A DNA stretch of 64,000 nucleotides from Caproiciproducens sp. CPB-2 (GCF_036287215.1 NZ_CP142860.1:2418001-2482000), one strand, 5' to 3'; shown: positions 26,134 through 36,713, numbered from the stretch's first letter. Notes: generated by a model not told the origin, from the sequence alone. Translations and numbers: made by a program.

Positions 26134-27009
26134 GTGAAAAACAATCGTTTTGTCTATTTTGTGCTGCTCCCGATTTTTCTTTTATTGGCAGTCTTCTTCG
26201 TACTGCCCATTGCAGGCGGCCTTGCGATTTCCTTTTTCGATTACAACCCGCTCAGAGCCATCAACCATTTTATCGGATTTGAAAACTTCGGTAAGCTGAT
26301 GTCGGATAAAATCTTCCTGAAATCCACCACAAACACGCTCGTATTTGTCGGCATTACCGTTACTCTGAATATATTCATCACCCTCGTGCTCGCGCAGCTG
26401 ATCAGCATGCTGCCGTGGCCGAAATTCCGGAGCTTTTTCCGGGTGATCTTCTTCATGCCCTGCGTGGCGCCGCTGATCGCCTCCAGCGTGGTATGGGGCG
26501 GGCTCTATGCCACCAAGTACGGCCTGATCAACAATATGCTCAAAACCTTCTTCGGGATTTCCCCGGTTAACTGGCTGGGAACCGCAAGCTACGTGATGCC
26601 CGCCATCATTATTTTCACGCTTTGGGCCGATATCGGCTACAACATCATCCTGTTTTCCGCCGGCATGGACGGAATCCCGACGGATTTCTACGAGGCGGCC
26701 GAAATCGACGGCGCGGGCATGGTGAAAAAATTCTTCTATATCACCCTGCCGCTTCTGGGAAGAACCGTCAGCTTCGTCGTGGCCATGACGATTATCTCCC
26801 ACTTCCAGATGTTCGCGCAGTTTCAGGTCCTTGCAAAGCTGGGCGGCCCGGAAAACTCGGGAAACGTTCTTACCTATTACATCTACAAAACCGCTTTCCA
26901 GACCAAGGATATGGGCTACGCGTCCGCAATCGCGGTCGTTCTCTTCGTTCTCATCATGATCGTCACAATCATTCAGCAGCGGCTCAACCGCGTGGAATGG
27001 GGGTATTAA
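26134..27009 (+). CDS. ABC sugar permease, MalF/UgpA type
   Basis: 291 residues, six membrane segments. The cytoplasmic coupling loop EAAEIDGAGMVKKFFYITLPLL is the ATPase-docking EAA motif. The start is GTG at 26134 (AAGGAGGATCGACCC upstream); a longer ATG frame begins inside the gap without a ribosome site. It pairs with the next permease. No ATPase gene is present in this operon. Confidence 0.9.
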   Translation: MKNNRFVYFVLLPIFLLLAVFFVLPIAGGLAISFFDYNPLRAINHFIGFENFGKLMSDKIFLKSTTNTLVFVGITVTLNIFITLVLAQLISMLPWPKFRSFFRVIFFMPCVAPLIASSVVWGGLYATKYGLINNMLKTFFGISPVNWLGTASYVMPAIIIFTLWADIGYNIILFSAGMDGIPTDFYEAAEIDGAGMVKKFFYITLPLLGRTVSFVVAMTIISHFQMFAQFQVLAKLGGPENSGNVLTYYIYKTAFQTKDMGYASAIAVVLFVLIMIVTIIQQRLNRVEWGY

Positions 27010-27010
27010 G

Positions 27011-27844
27011 ATGGCAAGCAATTCCAGAAAATACTACAAGCTGTATGTTGTGATCGCCGTCATCCTGATGGTTTTCGCCCTGCTCATTATTGCGCCCTAC
27101 ATCTGGATGATGCTCACTTCCTTCAAGAGCACCCGCGAGGTCCTGTACAACCCCGGAAAAGTCATGCCGATCAAATGGACGCTTTCCGGCTACCTCACCG
27201 TTTTGACAAAATCGCCGTTCTTCAGCTGGTTCAAAAACAGCGTGATCGTGTCCGTTACCGTTACGGCGGCGGTCATCTTTACAAGCACGATCACCGGCTA
27301 TGTGTTTTCCAAATACCGGTTCAAGGGGAAAAACTTTCTTTTCTGGCTGGTGCTGAGCACCATGATGGTTCCCAGCCAGATCACCATGATCCCCCGTTTC
27401 CTGATTATCAATCAGGTCGGCCTGTACAACAGCCTGCAGGCGCTGATCATTCCTGCGATCGTATCCGGGTTCGGCATTTATCTTTGCCGGCAGTTCTGCG
27501 ACGAAATCCCGGACAGCCTTTGCGAGGCCGCGAAGCTGGACGGCGCGGGGGATTTCCGAATCTACGCCAGCATCATCCTGCCGCAGCTGCGGCCCTGCAT
27601 CGCGGCTTTAGCGATTTTCACCTTCCTGGATATCTGGAACGATTACCTGAACCCTCTGATCATGCTCTCCACACTGAAGAGCATGACGCTTCCTCTGGCG
27701 CTGACCTATTTCTCCGACGCGCATTCCACCGATATCAGCGCCGTCATGGCGGCCTCCGCGCTGATTATGCTCCCGGTGACCATCCTTCTTCTCTGCTTCC
27801 AGAAGCAGTTCATCAAGGGCGTTGCGATCTCTGGCATGAAATAA
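27011..27844 (+). CDS. ABC sugar permease, MalG/UgpE type
   Basis: 277 residues with six membrane segments and the EAA loop CEAAKLDGAGDFRIYASIILPQ. It starts one base after the stop of the previous permease, so translation is coupled. The last gene of the operon, followed by a strong terminator. Confidence 0.9.
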   Translation: MASNSRKYYKLYVVIAVILMVFALLIIAPYIWMMLTSFKSTREVLYNPGKVMPIKWTLSGYLTVLTKSPFFSWFKNSVIVSVTVTAAVIFTSTITGYVFSKYRFKGKNFLFWLVLSTMMVPSQITMIPRFLIINQVGLYNSLQALIIPAIVSGFGIYLCRQFCDEIPDSLCEAAKLDGAGDFRIYASIILPQLRPCIAALAIFTFLDIWNDYLNPLIMLSTLKSMTLPLALTYFSDAHSTDISAVMAASALIMLPVTILLLCFQKQFIKGVAISGMK

Positions 27845-27858
27845 AGAAAAACAAGCAT

Positions 27859-27899
27859 AGGCGGATCGACCCGTTTTCCGGGCGATCCGCCTGTTTTTA
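27859..27899 (+). terminator. Terminator of the GH4 operon
   Basis: AGGCGGATCG/CGATCCGCCT stem with an inner CCCG/CGGG pair and a short loop, followed by GTTTTT. Confidence 0.9.
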
Positions 27900-27950
27900 T
27901 ATTCCTATGCCGCAAAATGAGAAACGGCTGTATTGCCTAAGAAGAGAATG

Positions 27951-30386
27951 TCAGCCCATGCACACACGGACAACATGCTTTTGCCCGTCGCCGCACACCG
28001 GAAGGACGTTGCCCCGTACCGGTTCGCCGTCAAGCGTCATGCTTTTTACGCCTTTGCTCTTCCCCGCCGCATTGTCGATCTCGATCCGGTACGTGGAGCC
28101 GCGGAACTTGCGTTCCACCGTAAAACTGCCGAAATCCTCGGGAATACACGGATCGATTTCCAGTCCGTCGAACTGGGGCCGGATACCGAGAATAAACTGG
28201 GAGACGTTGTAAAAGCTCCAGGCCGCCGTACCGGTCAGCCAGGAATTTTTCGCCTCGCCGTGCCGCGGCGCGTCGCGCCCCGCGATCATCTGCGCGTAAA
28301 CATAGGGTTCGGTGCGATGCACTTCACTGATCTGCTCCGTATAGGCGGGGCAGGTTTTTTTGTAAACGGAAAACGCCAGATCGCCGCGGCCGAGAACGGT
28401 TTCCGCAATGGAAACCCAGGGATTGTTGTGACAGAAAATGCCGCCATTTTCCTTATAGCCCGGAGGATAGGAGGATATTTCGCCCAGATTCAGCCGGTAA
28501 GAGGTATAGGACGGCCAATTCAGAACCAAACCGAATTCCGTGTCAAGATGCCGGTGCACGGAATCCAGAGCGCGCTGCGCCAGGCCTTCCTTTACGCCGA
28601 CCCCGGCCATGACGCAGAAGCCCTGCGGTTCGATAAACAGCTTGCCTTCGTCGCATTCCCGGCTTCCAACCTTGTCCCCGAAGGCGTCGTAGGCCCGCAG
28701 GAACCATTCGCCGTCCCAACCGTCCTTGAGGATGGCGTCGGTCATATTGCGCACTTCGCGAAGCGCACGTTCCGCTTCCCCCGCGCAGCCCGACCGGCGC
28801 AGGATTTCGGCGTACGCCGGGCCGACCGAAACAAACAGCCCCGCGATAAACACCGATTCCGCGATCCCGCTTTCAAAGTTCGCGCAGGTCTGGAAGGATT
28901 CCCCGGGCGTTTTGGAAAAGCAGTTCAGGTTCAGGCAGTCGTTCCAGTCGGCGCGGCCGATCAGCGGAAGCCCGTGCGGTCCAAGGTTGTTCAGCACATG
29001 GTCAAACGAACGTTTCAAATGCTTTAGCAGGGGAACCTCCGTGCCCTCCGCGTTATTGAAGGGAACCTGCTCCTGCAGAACCGGCCAGTCCCCCGTTTCC
29101 TTCAGATACGCGATCACCCCGAAAATCAGCCACAGGGAATCGTCGTTAAACCCGCTGCCGACTTCATGGTTGCCCCGTTTGGTCAGCGGCTGGTACTGAT
29201 GGTAGGCGCTTCCGTCCTCCATCTGCGTAGCGGCGATATCCAGAATACGGGTCCTTGCCCGGGAGGGAATCAAATGCACAAAGCCGAGAAGGTCCTGCGC
29301 GGAATCCCGGAAGCCCATCCCCCTGCCGATCCCGGACTCAAAATAGGAGGCGGAGCGCGACATGTTGAACGTCACCATGCACTGGTACTGGTTCCAGATG
29401 TTCACCATGCGGTTCAGCTTTTCATCCCGGCTGTCAAGGCGGAAATTGGAAAGCAGTCCGTCCCAGTACTCTTTGATACGGGACAGCGCGAAGTCCACCT
29501 GCGCGTCTGTGGAAAAGGCGCTTAGCAGCTTTTTTGCCGGCGTTTTATTGACAACATTCGGCGCTTCCCATTTCCGATCCTCCGGGTTTTCACAGTAACC
29601 CAGAACGTAAATCAGGCTTTTTTCCTCTCCGGGGGCAAGGGTCACCCGGACGCAGTGGGAGCCGACGGGCGCCCAGCCGCTTGCGACGGAGTTGCGGGGC
29701 TTCCCCTCAAGCACCGCGTCCGGCCTGTCAAAGCCGTTGTAGGCCCCTAAAAAGGATTCCCGGTCCGTGTCGAAGCCGTCGATCGCGGTGTTCACGCCGA
29801 ACACCGCGTAATGATTGCGCCGCTCGCGGTATTCCGATTTGTGGTAAATCGCCCTGCCGTCCACTTCCACTTCCCCGATATTGAAATTGCGCTGGAAGTT
29901 CGTCATGTCGTCGTACGCGTTCCAAAGGCAGAATTCAACAAAAGAGAACACCTGAAAGCTCTTTGGCTCTGCGGAGGTGTTCTTCATCGTCAGGCGGGTT
30001 ACTTCACAGTCCGCGCCGATCGGGACAAAAACGGTCTGCGTCGCCCGCAGGCCGTTTTTACTGGAATCGAAAATGCTGTATCCCAGCCCGTGGCGGCACC
30101 CGTAAGAGTCCAGCGGCGTTTTCGTCGGCGCCCAGCCCGGATTCCAGACGGTGCCTTGGTCATTTATATAAAAGTAACGCCCTCCCGCATCCGTGGGAAC
30201 ATTATTGTACCGGTACCGCGTGAGGCGAAGCATGCGTGCGTCTTTATAAAAGCAATATCCCCCCGATGTGTTCGAGATCAGTGAAAAAAAGTCTTCGCTT
30301 CCAAGATAGTTGATCCAGGGGTAGGGGGTGTCCGGCCGGGTAATCACATACTCCCTGCGGACGTCGTCAAAATATCCGAATTTCAT
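27951..30386 (-). CDS. GH94 cellobiose phosphorylase-type enzyme
   Basis: 811 residues. The N-terminal beta-sandwich (from [15 protein letters not shown]), helical linker and C-terminal (alpha/alpha)6 barrel are typical of GH94. The catalytic acid lies in [10 protein letters not shown] (Asp about 482). The segments [14 protein letters not shown] and [16 protein letters not shown] are conserved in cellobiose phosphorylases. It splits a beta-linked disaccharide with phosphate to glucose-1-phosphate plus sugar, saving ATP. ATG at 30386 follows GGGAGGAACTTGCCT; the in-frame TTG two codons earlier is less likely. It is divergent from a LacI gene that starts the partner ABC/GH1 operon. Cellobiose is the likeliest substrate, but other GH94 specificities exist. 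Confidence 0.88.
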   Translation of the reverse strand: MKFGYFDDVRREYVITRPDTPYPWINYLGSEDFFSLISNTSGGYCFYKDARMLRLTRYRYNNVPTDAGGRYFYINDQGTVWNPGWAPTKTPLDSYGCRHGLGYSIFDSSKNGLRATQTVFVPIGADCEVTRLTMKNTSAEPKSFQVFSFVEFCLWNAYDDMTNFQRNFNIGEVEVDGRAIYHKSEYRERRNHYAVFGVNTAIDGFDTDRESFLGAYNGFDRPDAVLEGKPRNSVASGWAPVGSHCVRVTLAPGEEKSLIYVLGYCENPEDRKWEAPNVVNKTPAKKLLSAFSTDAQVDFALSRIKEYWDGLLSNFRLDSRDEKLNRMVNIWNQYQCMVTFNMSRSASYFESGIGRGMGFRDSAQDLLGFVHLIPSRARTRILDIAATQMEDGSAYHQYQPLTKRGNHEVGSGFNDDSLWLIFGVIAYLKETGDWPVLQEQVPFNNAEGTEVPLLKHLKRSFDHVLNNLGPHGLPLIGRADWNDCLNLNCFSKTPGESFQTCANFESGIAESVFIAGLFVSVGPAYAEILRRSGCAGEAERALREVRNMTDAILKDGWDGEWFLRAYDAFGDKVGSRECDEGKLFIEPQGFCVMAGVGVKEGLAQRALDSVHRHLDTEFGLVLNWPSYTSYRLNLGEISSYPPGYKENGGIFCHNNPWVSIAETVLGRGDLAFSVYKKTCPAYTEQISEVHRTEPYVYAQMIAGRDAPRHGEAKNSWLTGTAAWSFYNVSQFILGIRPQFDGLEIDPCIPEDFGSFTVERKFRGSTYRIEIDNAAGKSKGVKSMTLDGEPVRGNVLPVCGDGQKHVVRVCMG

Positions 30387-30422
30387 AGGCAAGTTCCTCC
30401 CAATGCTTTGTTTGACTACAAA

Positions 30423-30442
30423 TTACGAAAACGATTTAGTAA
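30423..30442. promoter_or_regulatory. LacI-type operator 1 (before GH94)
   Basis: TTACGAAAACGATTTAGTAA is a near-palindrome 36 bases upstream of the GH94 start. Its left part is identical to operator 3. Confidence 0.7.
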
Positions 30443-30644
30443 TTTCACAAAACACGAAACCCATTTTCTTTATAGTAATAGGTATGACGGATAAAATCAA
30501 GTGTTTTTTAATATTCAGCATATTACACGAATATCAACCGTTATATTCTGCTGTTTTAAACCAAAGCAGAGGGATAGGACCCCAAAGCCCAGAATTTCTC
30601 ATTATTCTATTGATTTTTTAAAAAATCTCTTGGTTTGCGAAATT

Positions 30645-30662
30645 TACGAAAACAGTTTCGTA
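30645..30662. promoter_or_regulatory. LacI-type operator 2 (middle of the divergent gap)
   Basis: TACGAAAACAGTTTCGTA is the most symmetric of the three related sites in this AT-rich 452-base gap. With sites on both flanks it could support DNA looping. No gene is visible in the gap. Confidence 0.7.
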
Positions 30663-30762
30663 TATTATATTGATAATAGAAAAATAAAGACCAGCTTTGT
30701 CCATAAAATTTATCTGTAAATGAAAAATATTAAAAAATTTAATATTAATATTTAAATTACTA

Positions 30763-30813
30763 TTGAAAAATTATGGAATTTGGATTATAATAACTTACGA
30801 AAACGATTTAGAA
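30763..30813 (+). promoter_or_regulatory. LacI gene promoter with operator 3
   Basis: TTGAAA (30763-30768), 17 bases, TATAAT (30786-30791). TTACGAAAACGATTTAGAA (30795-30813) follows at once, over the transcription start, implying autorepression. Confidence 0.8.
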
Positions 30814-30838
30814 AATTTTTCAGACAGGGGAAAGTCAT

Positions 30839-31867
30839 ATGGCAAACATAAAAGAGATTGCGTTAAAATGCGGATTGTCCGTTTCAACGGTGAGCAAGGC
30901 GCTGAACAGCTACAGCGACATCAGCAAGGAAACCCGCCAGCGCGTTCTGAAAACGGCGGAGCAGTTCGGCTACTTCCCGAACTCCAACGCAAGGGCCCTG
31001 AAAACAAACCGTACCCATAATTTAGGAGTACTGTTTGTGGACGAAGCCCAGAGCGGACTGACGCACGATTATTTTGCCGCCGTTTTGGACAGCTTTAAGG
31101 TGGAAGCGGAAAAACACGGCTACGACATCACCTTTATCAATCACAATATCAATATCGGAAACCGGCCGATGACTTTTCTGGAGCACTGCAGATACCGTAA
31201 TTTTGACGGCGTGTGTATCGCCTGCATCGATTTCCAGAAACCGGAGGTCGTCGAGCTGATCAGCAGCAGCACCCCCGTCGTGACCATCGACCATGTGTTC
31301 AACAACCATACAAGCATCAACTCGGCGAACGTTCGGGGGATGCACGAGCTTGTACAGTACATATATGACATGGGCCACCGGAGAATCGCCTATGTCCACG
31401 GTGAAAGAACGGCGGTCACCGAACAGCGTCTGACCAGCTTCTGCAAGTCGCTGATGGATTTGGGGATCGAGACGCCCCAGGAGTATCTTGTACGCGCGGC
31501 CTACCGCGACCCCACCGCTACCCGGCACAGCGTCAAACAGCTTTTGAGCCTGCCGAACCGCCCGACCTGCATCGTCATGCCCGACGATTACGCGGCGCTC
31601 GGGGGCATTGAGGCGATCGAGGCCGCGGGGCTGAGGATTCCGGAGGATATTTCCATTGCGGGATACGACGGAATCGCCCTTTCCCAGGTGATCAAGCCGC
31701 GGCTCACCACGCTGAAGCAGGACACGAAAATGCTCGGCCGCGAAGCCGCACGCAGGCTGATCGGCCAAATAGAAAACCCCCTTACCACCATAACGGAGAA
31801 CGTTACGGTGATGGGCCAGCTGATAGAAGGCCAGTCCGTAGGAAGGGTGGATCCCTCCATTGAGTAA
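30839..31867 (+). CDS. LacI-family repressor of the cellobiose-type locus
   Basis: 342 residues: LacI helix-turn-helix (MANIKEIALKCGLSVSTVSK) and an effector domain with the family end region (IAGYDGIALSQVIKPRLTT). ATG at 30839 follows GGGGAAAGTCAT. It is followed by the binding protein, two permeases and the GH1 gene on the same strand and is divergent from GH94. Three operator-like sites lie in the divergent gap. The likely inducer is cellobiose or a breakdown product. Confidence 0.88.
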   Translation: MANIKEIALKCGLSVSTVSKALNSYSDISKETRQRVLKTAEQFGYFPNSNARALKTNRTHNLGVLFVDEAQSGLTHDYFAAVLDSFKVEAEKHGYDITFINHNINIGNRPMTFLEHCRYRNFDGVCIACIDFQKPEVVELISSSTPVVTIDHVFNNHTSINSANVRGMHELVQYIYDMGHRRIAYVHGERTAVTEQRLTSFCKSLMDLGIETPQEYLVRAAYRDPTATRHSVKQLLSLPNRPTCIVMPDDYAALGGIEAIEAAGLRIPEDISIAGYDGIALSQVIKPRLTTLKQDTKMLGREAARRLIGQIENPLTTITENVTVMGQLIEGQSVGRVDPSIE

Positions 31868-31941
31868 GTTTTGGCAGAGCGACTGCCATGCTGATACATT
31901 TTAGCGGATTGTCCGCCAGATTAAAGGAGGATTTCGTAAAC

Positions 31942-33390
31942 ATGAAAAAGGCAAGAAAAATCACCGCAACGCTTCTGGCTCTCGCGATGATGACAGGCGT
32001 CATGGCAACCGTTTCCGGCTGTCAGAGCGGACCGGCCGCATCGACGGCAGCTCCCGCTGAAAGCCAGGAAGCCGCAAACAGCGAAGCTCCGGCAGCGGAA
32101 GGAAAAACGCTCAACATTTGGTGCTGGAACGATGAGTTCCAAAGCAGGTTCAACGATTACAATCCGGAAGTGAAGGAAGTGGCCAAGGACAAATCCACCA
32201 CTACCTTAAACGACGGCACCGTCGTCAAATGGACCATCAACCCAAATGACAACAACAACTATCAGAACAAACTGGATCAGGCGCTGCTTTCTCAGGAAAG
32301 CGCCGCTGCCGACGACAAAATCGATATTTTCCTGGTGGAAGCCGATTACGCATTAAAATATGTCGACAGTGAATACACATTGGATGTAAAGAAAGACATA
32401 GGGCTGACGGACAGCGACCTGTCCAACCAATACCAGTACACACAGGATATCGTCACCGACAAAAGCGGCGCCCTGAAAGGCACCACCTGGCAGGCGACCC
32501 CGGGCCTTTTTGCTTACCGCCGTTCCATCGCCAAAGCGGTGCTGGGCACGGACGATCCCGCAAAGGTACAGGAAGCCCTCTCCGACTGGGATAAGTTCAA
32601 CAGTGTCGCGGCGCAGGCCAGCGCAAAGGGCTACAAGATGCTTTCCGGCTACGACGACAGCTACCGCACCTTCTCCAACAACGTATCCGCTCCGTGGGTA
32701 ACGGACACGACGGCCACGGTTGACCCCAACCTGATGAACTGGGTCAAGCAGACGAAGGAATACGCGGAAAAGGCCTACAACAACAAGACCTCCCTCTGGG
32801 ACGACAAATGGCAGGCCGACCAGGGTCCGAGCGGAAAAGTACTCGGATTCTTCTACTCCACCTGGGGCATTAACTTTACCCTGCTGGGCAACTCCCTGAA
32901 AACACCGGTCGCGGAAGGCGGCAAGGAAGAAGCAGGCAACGGCGTTTACGGCGACTATGCCGTCTGTCAGGGTCCGCAAAGCTACTACTGGGGCGGCACA
33001 TGGATCTGCGGCGCCAAGGGAAGCGACAACCTCGGCACGATCAAAAATGTCATGAAGTCCCTCACCTGCGACGGAACGATCATGAAGAAGATCACAACCG
33101 ACACACAGGATTATACCAATAACAAAGCGGCCATGGAAGAAATCGCGAACAGCGACTTCAAATCCGCGTTTCTCGGCGGCCAGAACCACATTAAGCTTTT
33201 TGCCGAAGTGGCGCCGAAGATCGACATGAGCAACGCCGGTCCCTACGATCAGGGAATGAACGAAAGCATGCAGAAATGCTTCAAGGACTATTTCAACGGC
33301 ACGATCGACCTTGAAAAAGCAAAGGCAAACTTTGAAAAAACAGTCAAGGAAAAATATCCTGAGATCACAGAGATAAAATGGCCGTCATAA
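31942..33390 (+). CDS. ABC sugar-binding lipoprotein (cellobiose-type locus)
   Basis: 482 residues. Signal peptide with lipobox TVSGC, then a Ser/Ala/Glu-rich spacer and a family 1 solute-binding domain (LNIWCWNDEFQSRFNDYNPE). ATG at 31942 follows AAAGGAGGATTTCGTAAAC. Aromatic residues (Trp, Tyr) are frequent, as in oligosaccharide-binding proteins. It serves the two permeases downstream. Confidence 0.9.
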   Translation: MKKARKITATLLALAMMTGVMATVSGCQSGPAASTAAPAESQEAANSEAPAAEGKTLNIWCWNDEFQSRFNDYNPEVKEVAKDKSTTTLNDGTVVKWTINPNDNNNYQNKLDQALLSQESAAADDKIDIFLVEADYALKYVDSEYTLDVKKDIGLTDSDLSNQYQYTQDIVTDKSGALKGTTWQATPGLFAYRRSIAKAVLGTDDPAKVQEALSDWDKFNSVAAQASAKGYKMLSGYDDSYRTFSNNVSAPWVTDTTATVDPNLMNWVKQTKEYAEKAYNNKTSLWDDKWQADQGPSGKVLGFFYSTWGINFTLLGNSLKTPVAEGGKEEAGNGVYGDYAVCQGPQSYYWGGTWICGAKGSDNLGTIKNVMKSLTCDGTIMKKITTDTQDYTNNKAAMEEIANSDFKSAFLGGQNHIKLFAEVAPKIDMSNAGPYDQGMNESMQKCFKDYFNGTIDLEKAKANFEKTVKEKYPEITEIKWPS

Positions 33391-33484
33391 CACTCGTTTT
33401 TTAAGCTGACCGCACGGCTGCCAAAGGGGGCTTCCCCCGGACCGCGGTCGTGCGGCTTTATTAGGGAAAGGGGGCTTCGACTTC

Positions 33485-34438
33485 ATGAACGCTGAGAGTA
33501 CGCCGAAAAAAAGGAAGCGCAGCCGCTACGCAAAATGGGGGTATCTTTTTATCGCTCCGTTTTTTATCGTATTTATTATCTTTTCACTGATCCCTCTGTG
33601 CTCCACCATTTATTACAGCTTCTTTCAATATTACCGCCAGGGGCTGAAAATTATTGGACCTACCTTTACGGGCATGGCGAATTATGTCAAATTATTTCAG
33701 ACGGACCTGCCGAATTACCTGGGAAACACCCTTCTGATCTGGTTGATCGGCTTTGTCCCCCAGATCATCATCTCGCTGCTGCTGGCGGCATGGTTTACCA
33801 ACCAGCGCCTGAACCTGCGCGGGCAGGGGTTCTTTAAAACCGTGATCTATATGCCGAATCTGATCATGGCTTCCGCTTTTGCCATGCTGTTTTTCGCGCT
33901 GTTCTCCGACAACGGCCCCGTCAACGGAAGCCTGGTGTCCCTCGGTATTTTCAGCCAGCCCTTCCGTTTTCTGGCCAGCATAGCCGGCACACGCGGCCTG
34001 ATCAGCTTCATGAATTTCCTGATGTGGTTCGGAAATACCACGATTCTGCTGATGGCGGCGATCATGGGCGTCGACCCCGGACTTTACGAGGCTGCCGAAA
34101 TCGACGGCGCCTCCTCCAACCAGATGTTCTGGCGGATCACCATTCCGCTGATCCGTCCCATTATGGCGTATGTCCTGGTCACTTCGCTCATCGGCGGCCT
34201 GCAGATGTTTGACGTGCCCCAGATTCTGACCAACGGCTCCGGTAATCCGGACCGCAGCGCGACCACGATGATCATGTACCTGAACAACCATATGTACAGC
34301 AAAAATTACGGGATGGCCGGAGCGGTCTCCACCGTGCTTTTCCTGATCTGCGCGGCGCTCTGCTTCCTGATCTATTTTATCACGACAAACAACGACGGCT
34401 TTGCCGGAAACAAAAGAAAAAGGGGTGTCCATGGATGA
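33485..34438 (+). CDS. ABC sugar permease, MalF type
   Basis: 317 residues with a basic N-terminus, six membrane segments and the EAA loop YEAAEIDGASSNQMFWRITI. AAAGGGGG lies ten bases before the ATG. It overlaps the next permease by four bases (ATGA), a sign of coupled translation. Confidence 0.9.
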   Translation: MNAESTPKKRKRSRYAKWGYLFIAPFFIVFIIFSLIPLCSTIYYSFFQYYRQGLKIIGPTFTGMANYVKLFQTDLPNYLGNTLLIWLIGFVPQIIISLLLAAWFTNQRLNLRGQGFFKTVIYMPNLIMASAFAMLFFALFSDNGPVNGSLVSLGIFSQPFRFLASIAGTRGLISFMNFLMWFGNTTILLMAAIMGVDPGLYEAAEIDGASSNQMFWRITIPLIRPIMAYVLVTSLIGGLQMFDVPQILTNGSGNPDRSATTMIMYLNNHMYSKNYGMAGAVSTVLFLICAALCFLIYFITTNNDGFAGNKRKRGVHG

Positions 34439-35295
34439 ATAAGCGTTCTAAATCCGGCCAATCCGGACTTTCCGCCGCACGGGCCGCCTGTTATCTTGTT
34501 TTGGCCGTTCTCTGTTTTTTGTGCCTGTTTTTCTTTTACATGCTGCTGATCAACGCTTCCCGGAACACCTATCAGATTCAGCAGGGGTTCTCGTTTCTTC
34601 CGGGAAAATCCTTTGTCGTAAACCTGAAAAATCTTCTGAAAAACGCGAACATCCCCGTGCTGAGCGGTATTTATAACAGCCTTGTCGTCTCCGCGCTGAC
34701 GGCGCTTCTGGCGTCCTATTTCTCGGCGCTGACCGCCTATGGGATTTACGCTTACGATTTCAGATTTAAGAAGACCGCTTTTACGGTTATTTTGCTGATT
34801 ATGATGATGCCGACGCAGATTTCGGCGGTGGGCTTCGTCAATCAGATGCAGGCGATGGGGCTGCGCAATTCCCTGATTCCGCTGTTTCTGCCCTCCATTG
34901 CTTCTCCCACTGTGTTTTTCTTTATGAAACAGTACCTCGACAGCAATATGCCGATGGAAATCGTGGAGGCCGCGCGCATTGACGGCAGCGGCGAGTTCCA
35001 CACCTTTAACACCATCGTGCTGCCGATCATGAAGCCGGCGGTGGCCGTACAGGCGATTTTCACCTTTGTGACCGCGTGGAATAACTTCTTTATTCCCGCC
35101 CTGCTGATTGACAAAGCTGACAAAAAGACTCTGCCCATCCTGATTGCGCAGCTACGCAGCGCGGATTTCCTCAAATTCGACATGGGGCAGGTCTACATGA
35201 TGGTCACCATCGCGATCATTCCGGTCATCATGATTTACCTGATTCTCTCCAAATACATTGTGCGCGGCGTTGCGCTGGGCGGCGTAAAGGGATAA
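34435..35295 (+). CDS. ABC sugar permease, MalG type
   Basis: 286 residues with six membrane segments and the EAA loop VEAARIDGSGEFHTFNTIVL. Starts inside the stop of the previous gene. The operon again lacks its own ATPase gene. Confidence 0.9.
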   Translation: MNKRSKSGQSGLSAARAACYLVLAVLCFLCLFFFYMLLINASRNTYQIQQGFSFLPGKSFVVNLKNLLKNANIPVLSGIYNSLVVSALTALLASYFSALTAYGIYAYDFRFKKTAFTVILLIMMMPTQISAVGFVNQMQAMGLRNSLIPLFLPSIASPTVFFFMKQYLDSNMPMEIVEAARIDGSGEFHTFNTIVLPIMKPAVAVQAIFTFVTAWNNFFIPALLIDKADKKTLPILIAQLRSADFLKFDMGQVYMMVTIAIIPVIMIYLILSKYIVRGVALGGVKG

Positions 35296-35326
35296 CCGGT
35301 CCGCCGCAAAATAAACTGAGCTGGGG

Positions 35327-36691
35327 ATGAAGCAAATGGGATTTCCTGAAAATTTCATCTGGGGCGCCGCAACCGCTTCCTACCAGATCGAAGGGGCCCC
35401 GCGGGAAGGGGGCAAAAGCGACTCTGTCTGGGATGAGTTCTGCCGTATTCCGGGCGCCGTTTTTGAAGGTCAGACAGGCGACGCCGCCTGCGACCATTAT
35501 CACCGCTTCCGCGAAGATATCGCCATGATGAAACAGCTGGGCATCCGTGCTTACCGTTTCTCCTTCTCCTGGCCCCGCGTTCTGCCGGACGGAACGGGGG
35601 AAGTAAACGAGGCGGGCATGCGTTTCTATGAAGACCTTGTAGAGGAACTCCTGCAAAATCAGATTACACCCTATGCCACTCTTTTTCATTGGGATTATCC
35701 GGCCGTCCTGCAGAAGCAGGGCGGCTGGCTGAACCCACAGAGCCCGCTGTGGTTCGAACAGTATGCCGAAACCATCGCGAGACGATTTAAAGGCAAAATC
35801 CATCACTATTTTACCATCAATGAGCCGCAGTGCTTTATCGGACTGGGCTACGGCCGCGGCACGCATGCGCCCGGCCTGAAGCTTTCCGCCGCGGATAATT
35901 TTCTGGCGGTCCACCACGTCCTGCTGGCGCACGGAGGAGCTGTCCGCGCGCTGAGGGAATACGGCGGTCCTGTCAGTGTGGGACTGGCGCAGTGCGGGCG
36001 GATTTTCGTTTCGCAGACCGACCGGACCGAGGATGCCGAAGCCGCGCGGCGCGCTACCTTCGAGGTCCCCGGCGACTATCTTGACGCGCTTTTCAGCGTC
36101 TCCCTCTGGAGCGACCCGATCCTGAAGGGGGAGTACCCCAAGGACTTCCTGCAAAAATTTCCCGATGTACTGCCCGAAATCAGCGCAGAGGATATGGAGC
36201 TCATCCGTCAGCCAATCGATTTTTACGGGCAGAATATTTACCACTCCGCCCGCGTCCGGGCGGTGAAGGACGGCTGGGAGCCTGTGCCGTTCCCCGTGGG
36301 GATGACAAAAACGGCCATGAACTGGCCCGTAACCCCGGAATGCATGTACTGGTGCAGTAAATTCCTGTATGAAGAATACCGCAAAAAAATCATTATCAGT
36401 GAAAACGGGATGTCCGCCCACGACGCCATCTCCCTGGACGGGCGGGTACACGACCCGAACCGGATCGATTATCTGCGCCGCTATCTCCGTTATTTAAGGA
36501 TGGCGGTAAATGAGGGTATTGATGTCGCAGGTTACTTTGTCTGGTCCCTGATGGATAATTTTGAATGGGATTCCGGTTATCACGAACGCTTCGGTATCAT
36601 CTATGTCGATTACGAAGCACAGCAGCGAATCCCGAAGGACAGCGCTTACTGGTACCAAAAAATGATAGAACAAAACGGAGAGAGGCTCTGA
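35327..36691 (+). CDS. GH1 family beta-glucosidase / 6-phospho-beta-glucosidase-type
   Basis: 454 residues, a complete GH1 barrel. Acid/base motif TINEP (Glu about 166), nucleophile motif ISENG (Glu about 359), N-terminal FIWGAATASYQIEGA. Transport here is by an ABC system, not a PTS, so the non-phosphorylated beta-glucosidase role is favoured. Two starts are possible, ATG 35327 and ATG 35336; the GGGG before the first serves the second better. The stop codon lies inside the loop of the terminator hairpin. Confidence 0.88.
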   Translation: MKQMGFPENFIWGAATASYQIEGAPREGGKSDSVWDEFCRIPGAVFEGQTGDAACDHYHRFREDIAMMKQLGIRAYRFSFSWPRVLPDGTGEVNEAGMRFYEDLVEELLQNQITPYATLFHWDYPAVLQKQGGWLNPQSPLWFEQYAETIARRFKGKIHHYFTINEPQCFIGLGYGRGTHAPGLKLSAADNFLAVHHVLLAHGGAVRALREYGGPVSVGLAQCGRIFVSQTDRTEDAEAARRATFEVPGDYLDALFSVSLWSDPILKGEYPKDFLQKFPDVLPEISAEDMELIRQPIDFYGQNIYHSARVRAVKDGWEPVPFPVGMTKTAMNWPVTPECMYWCSKFLYEEYRKKIIISENGMSAHDAISLDGRVHDPNRIDYLRRYLRYLRMAVNEGIDVAGYFVWSLMDNFEWDSGYHERFGIIYVDYEAQQRIPKDSAYWYQKMIEQNGERL

Positions 36692-36713
36692 AAAGCCTCT
36701 CTCCGTTTTGTTC
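36668..36713. terminator. Bidirectional terminator with 20-pair stem
   Basis: Perfect 20-base arms (36668-36687 and 36694-36713) around CTGAAA. T-rich and A-rich flanks on either side let it serve the GH1 operon and the opposing thi operon. The GH1 stop TGA is in the loop. Confidence 0.9.

Noticed and set aside
30328..30719. Frames in the GH94/LacI divergent gap
   Set aside because: They overlap operators, have no ribosome sites and resemble random AT-rich sequence.
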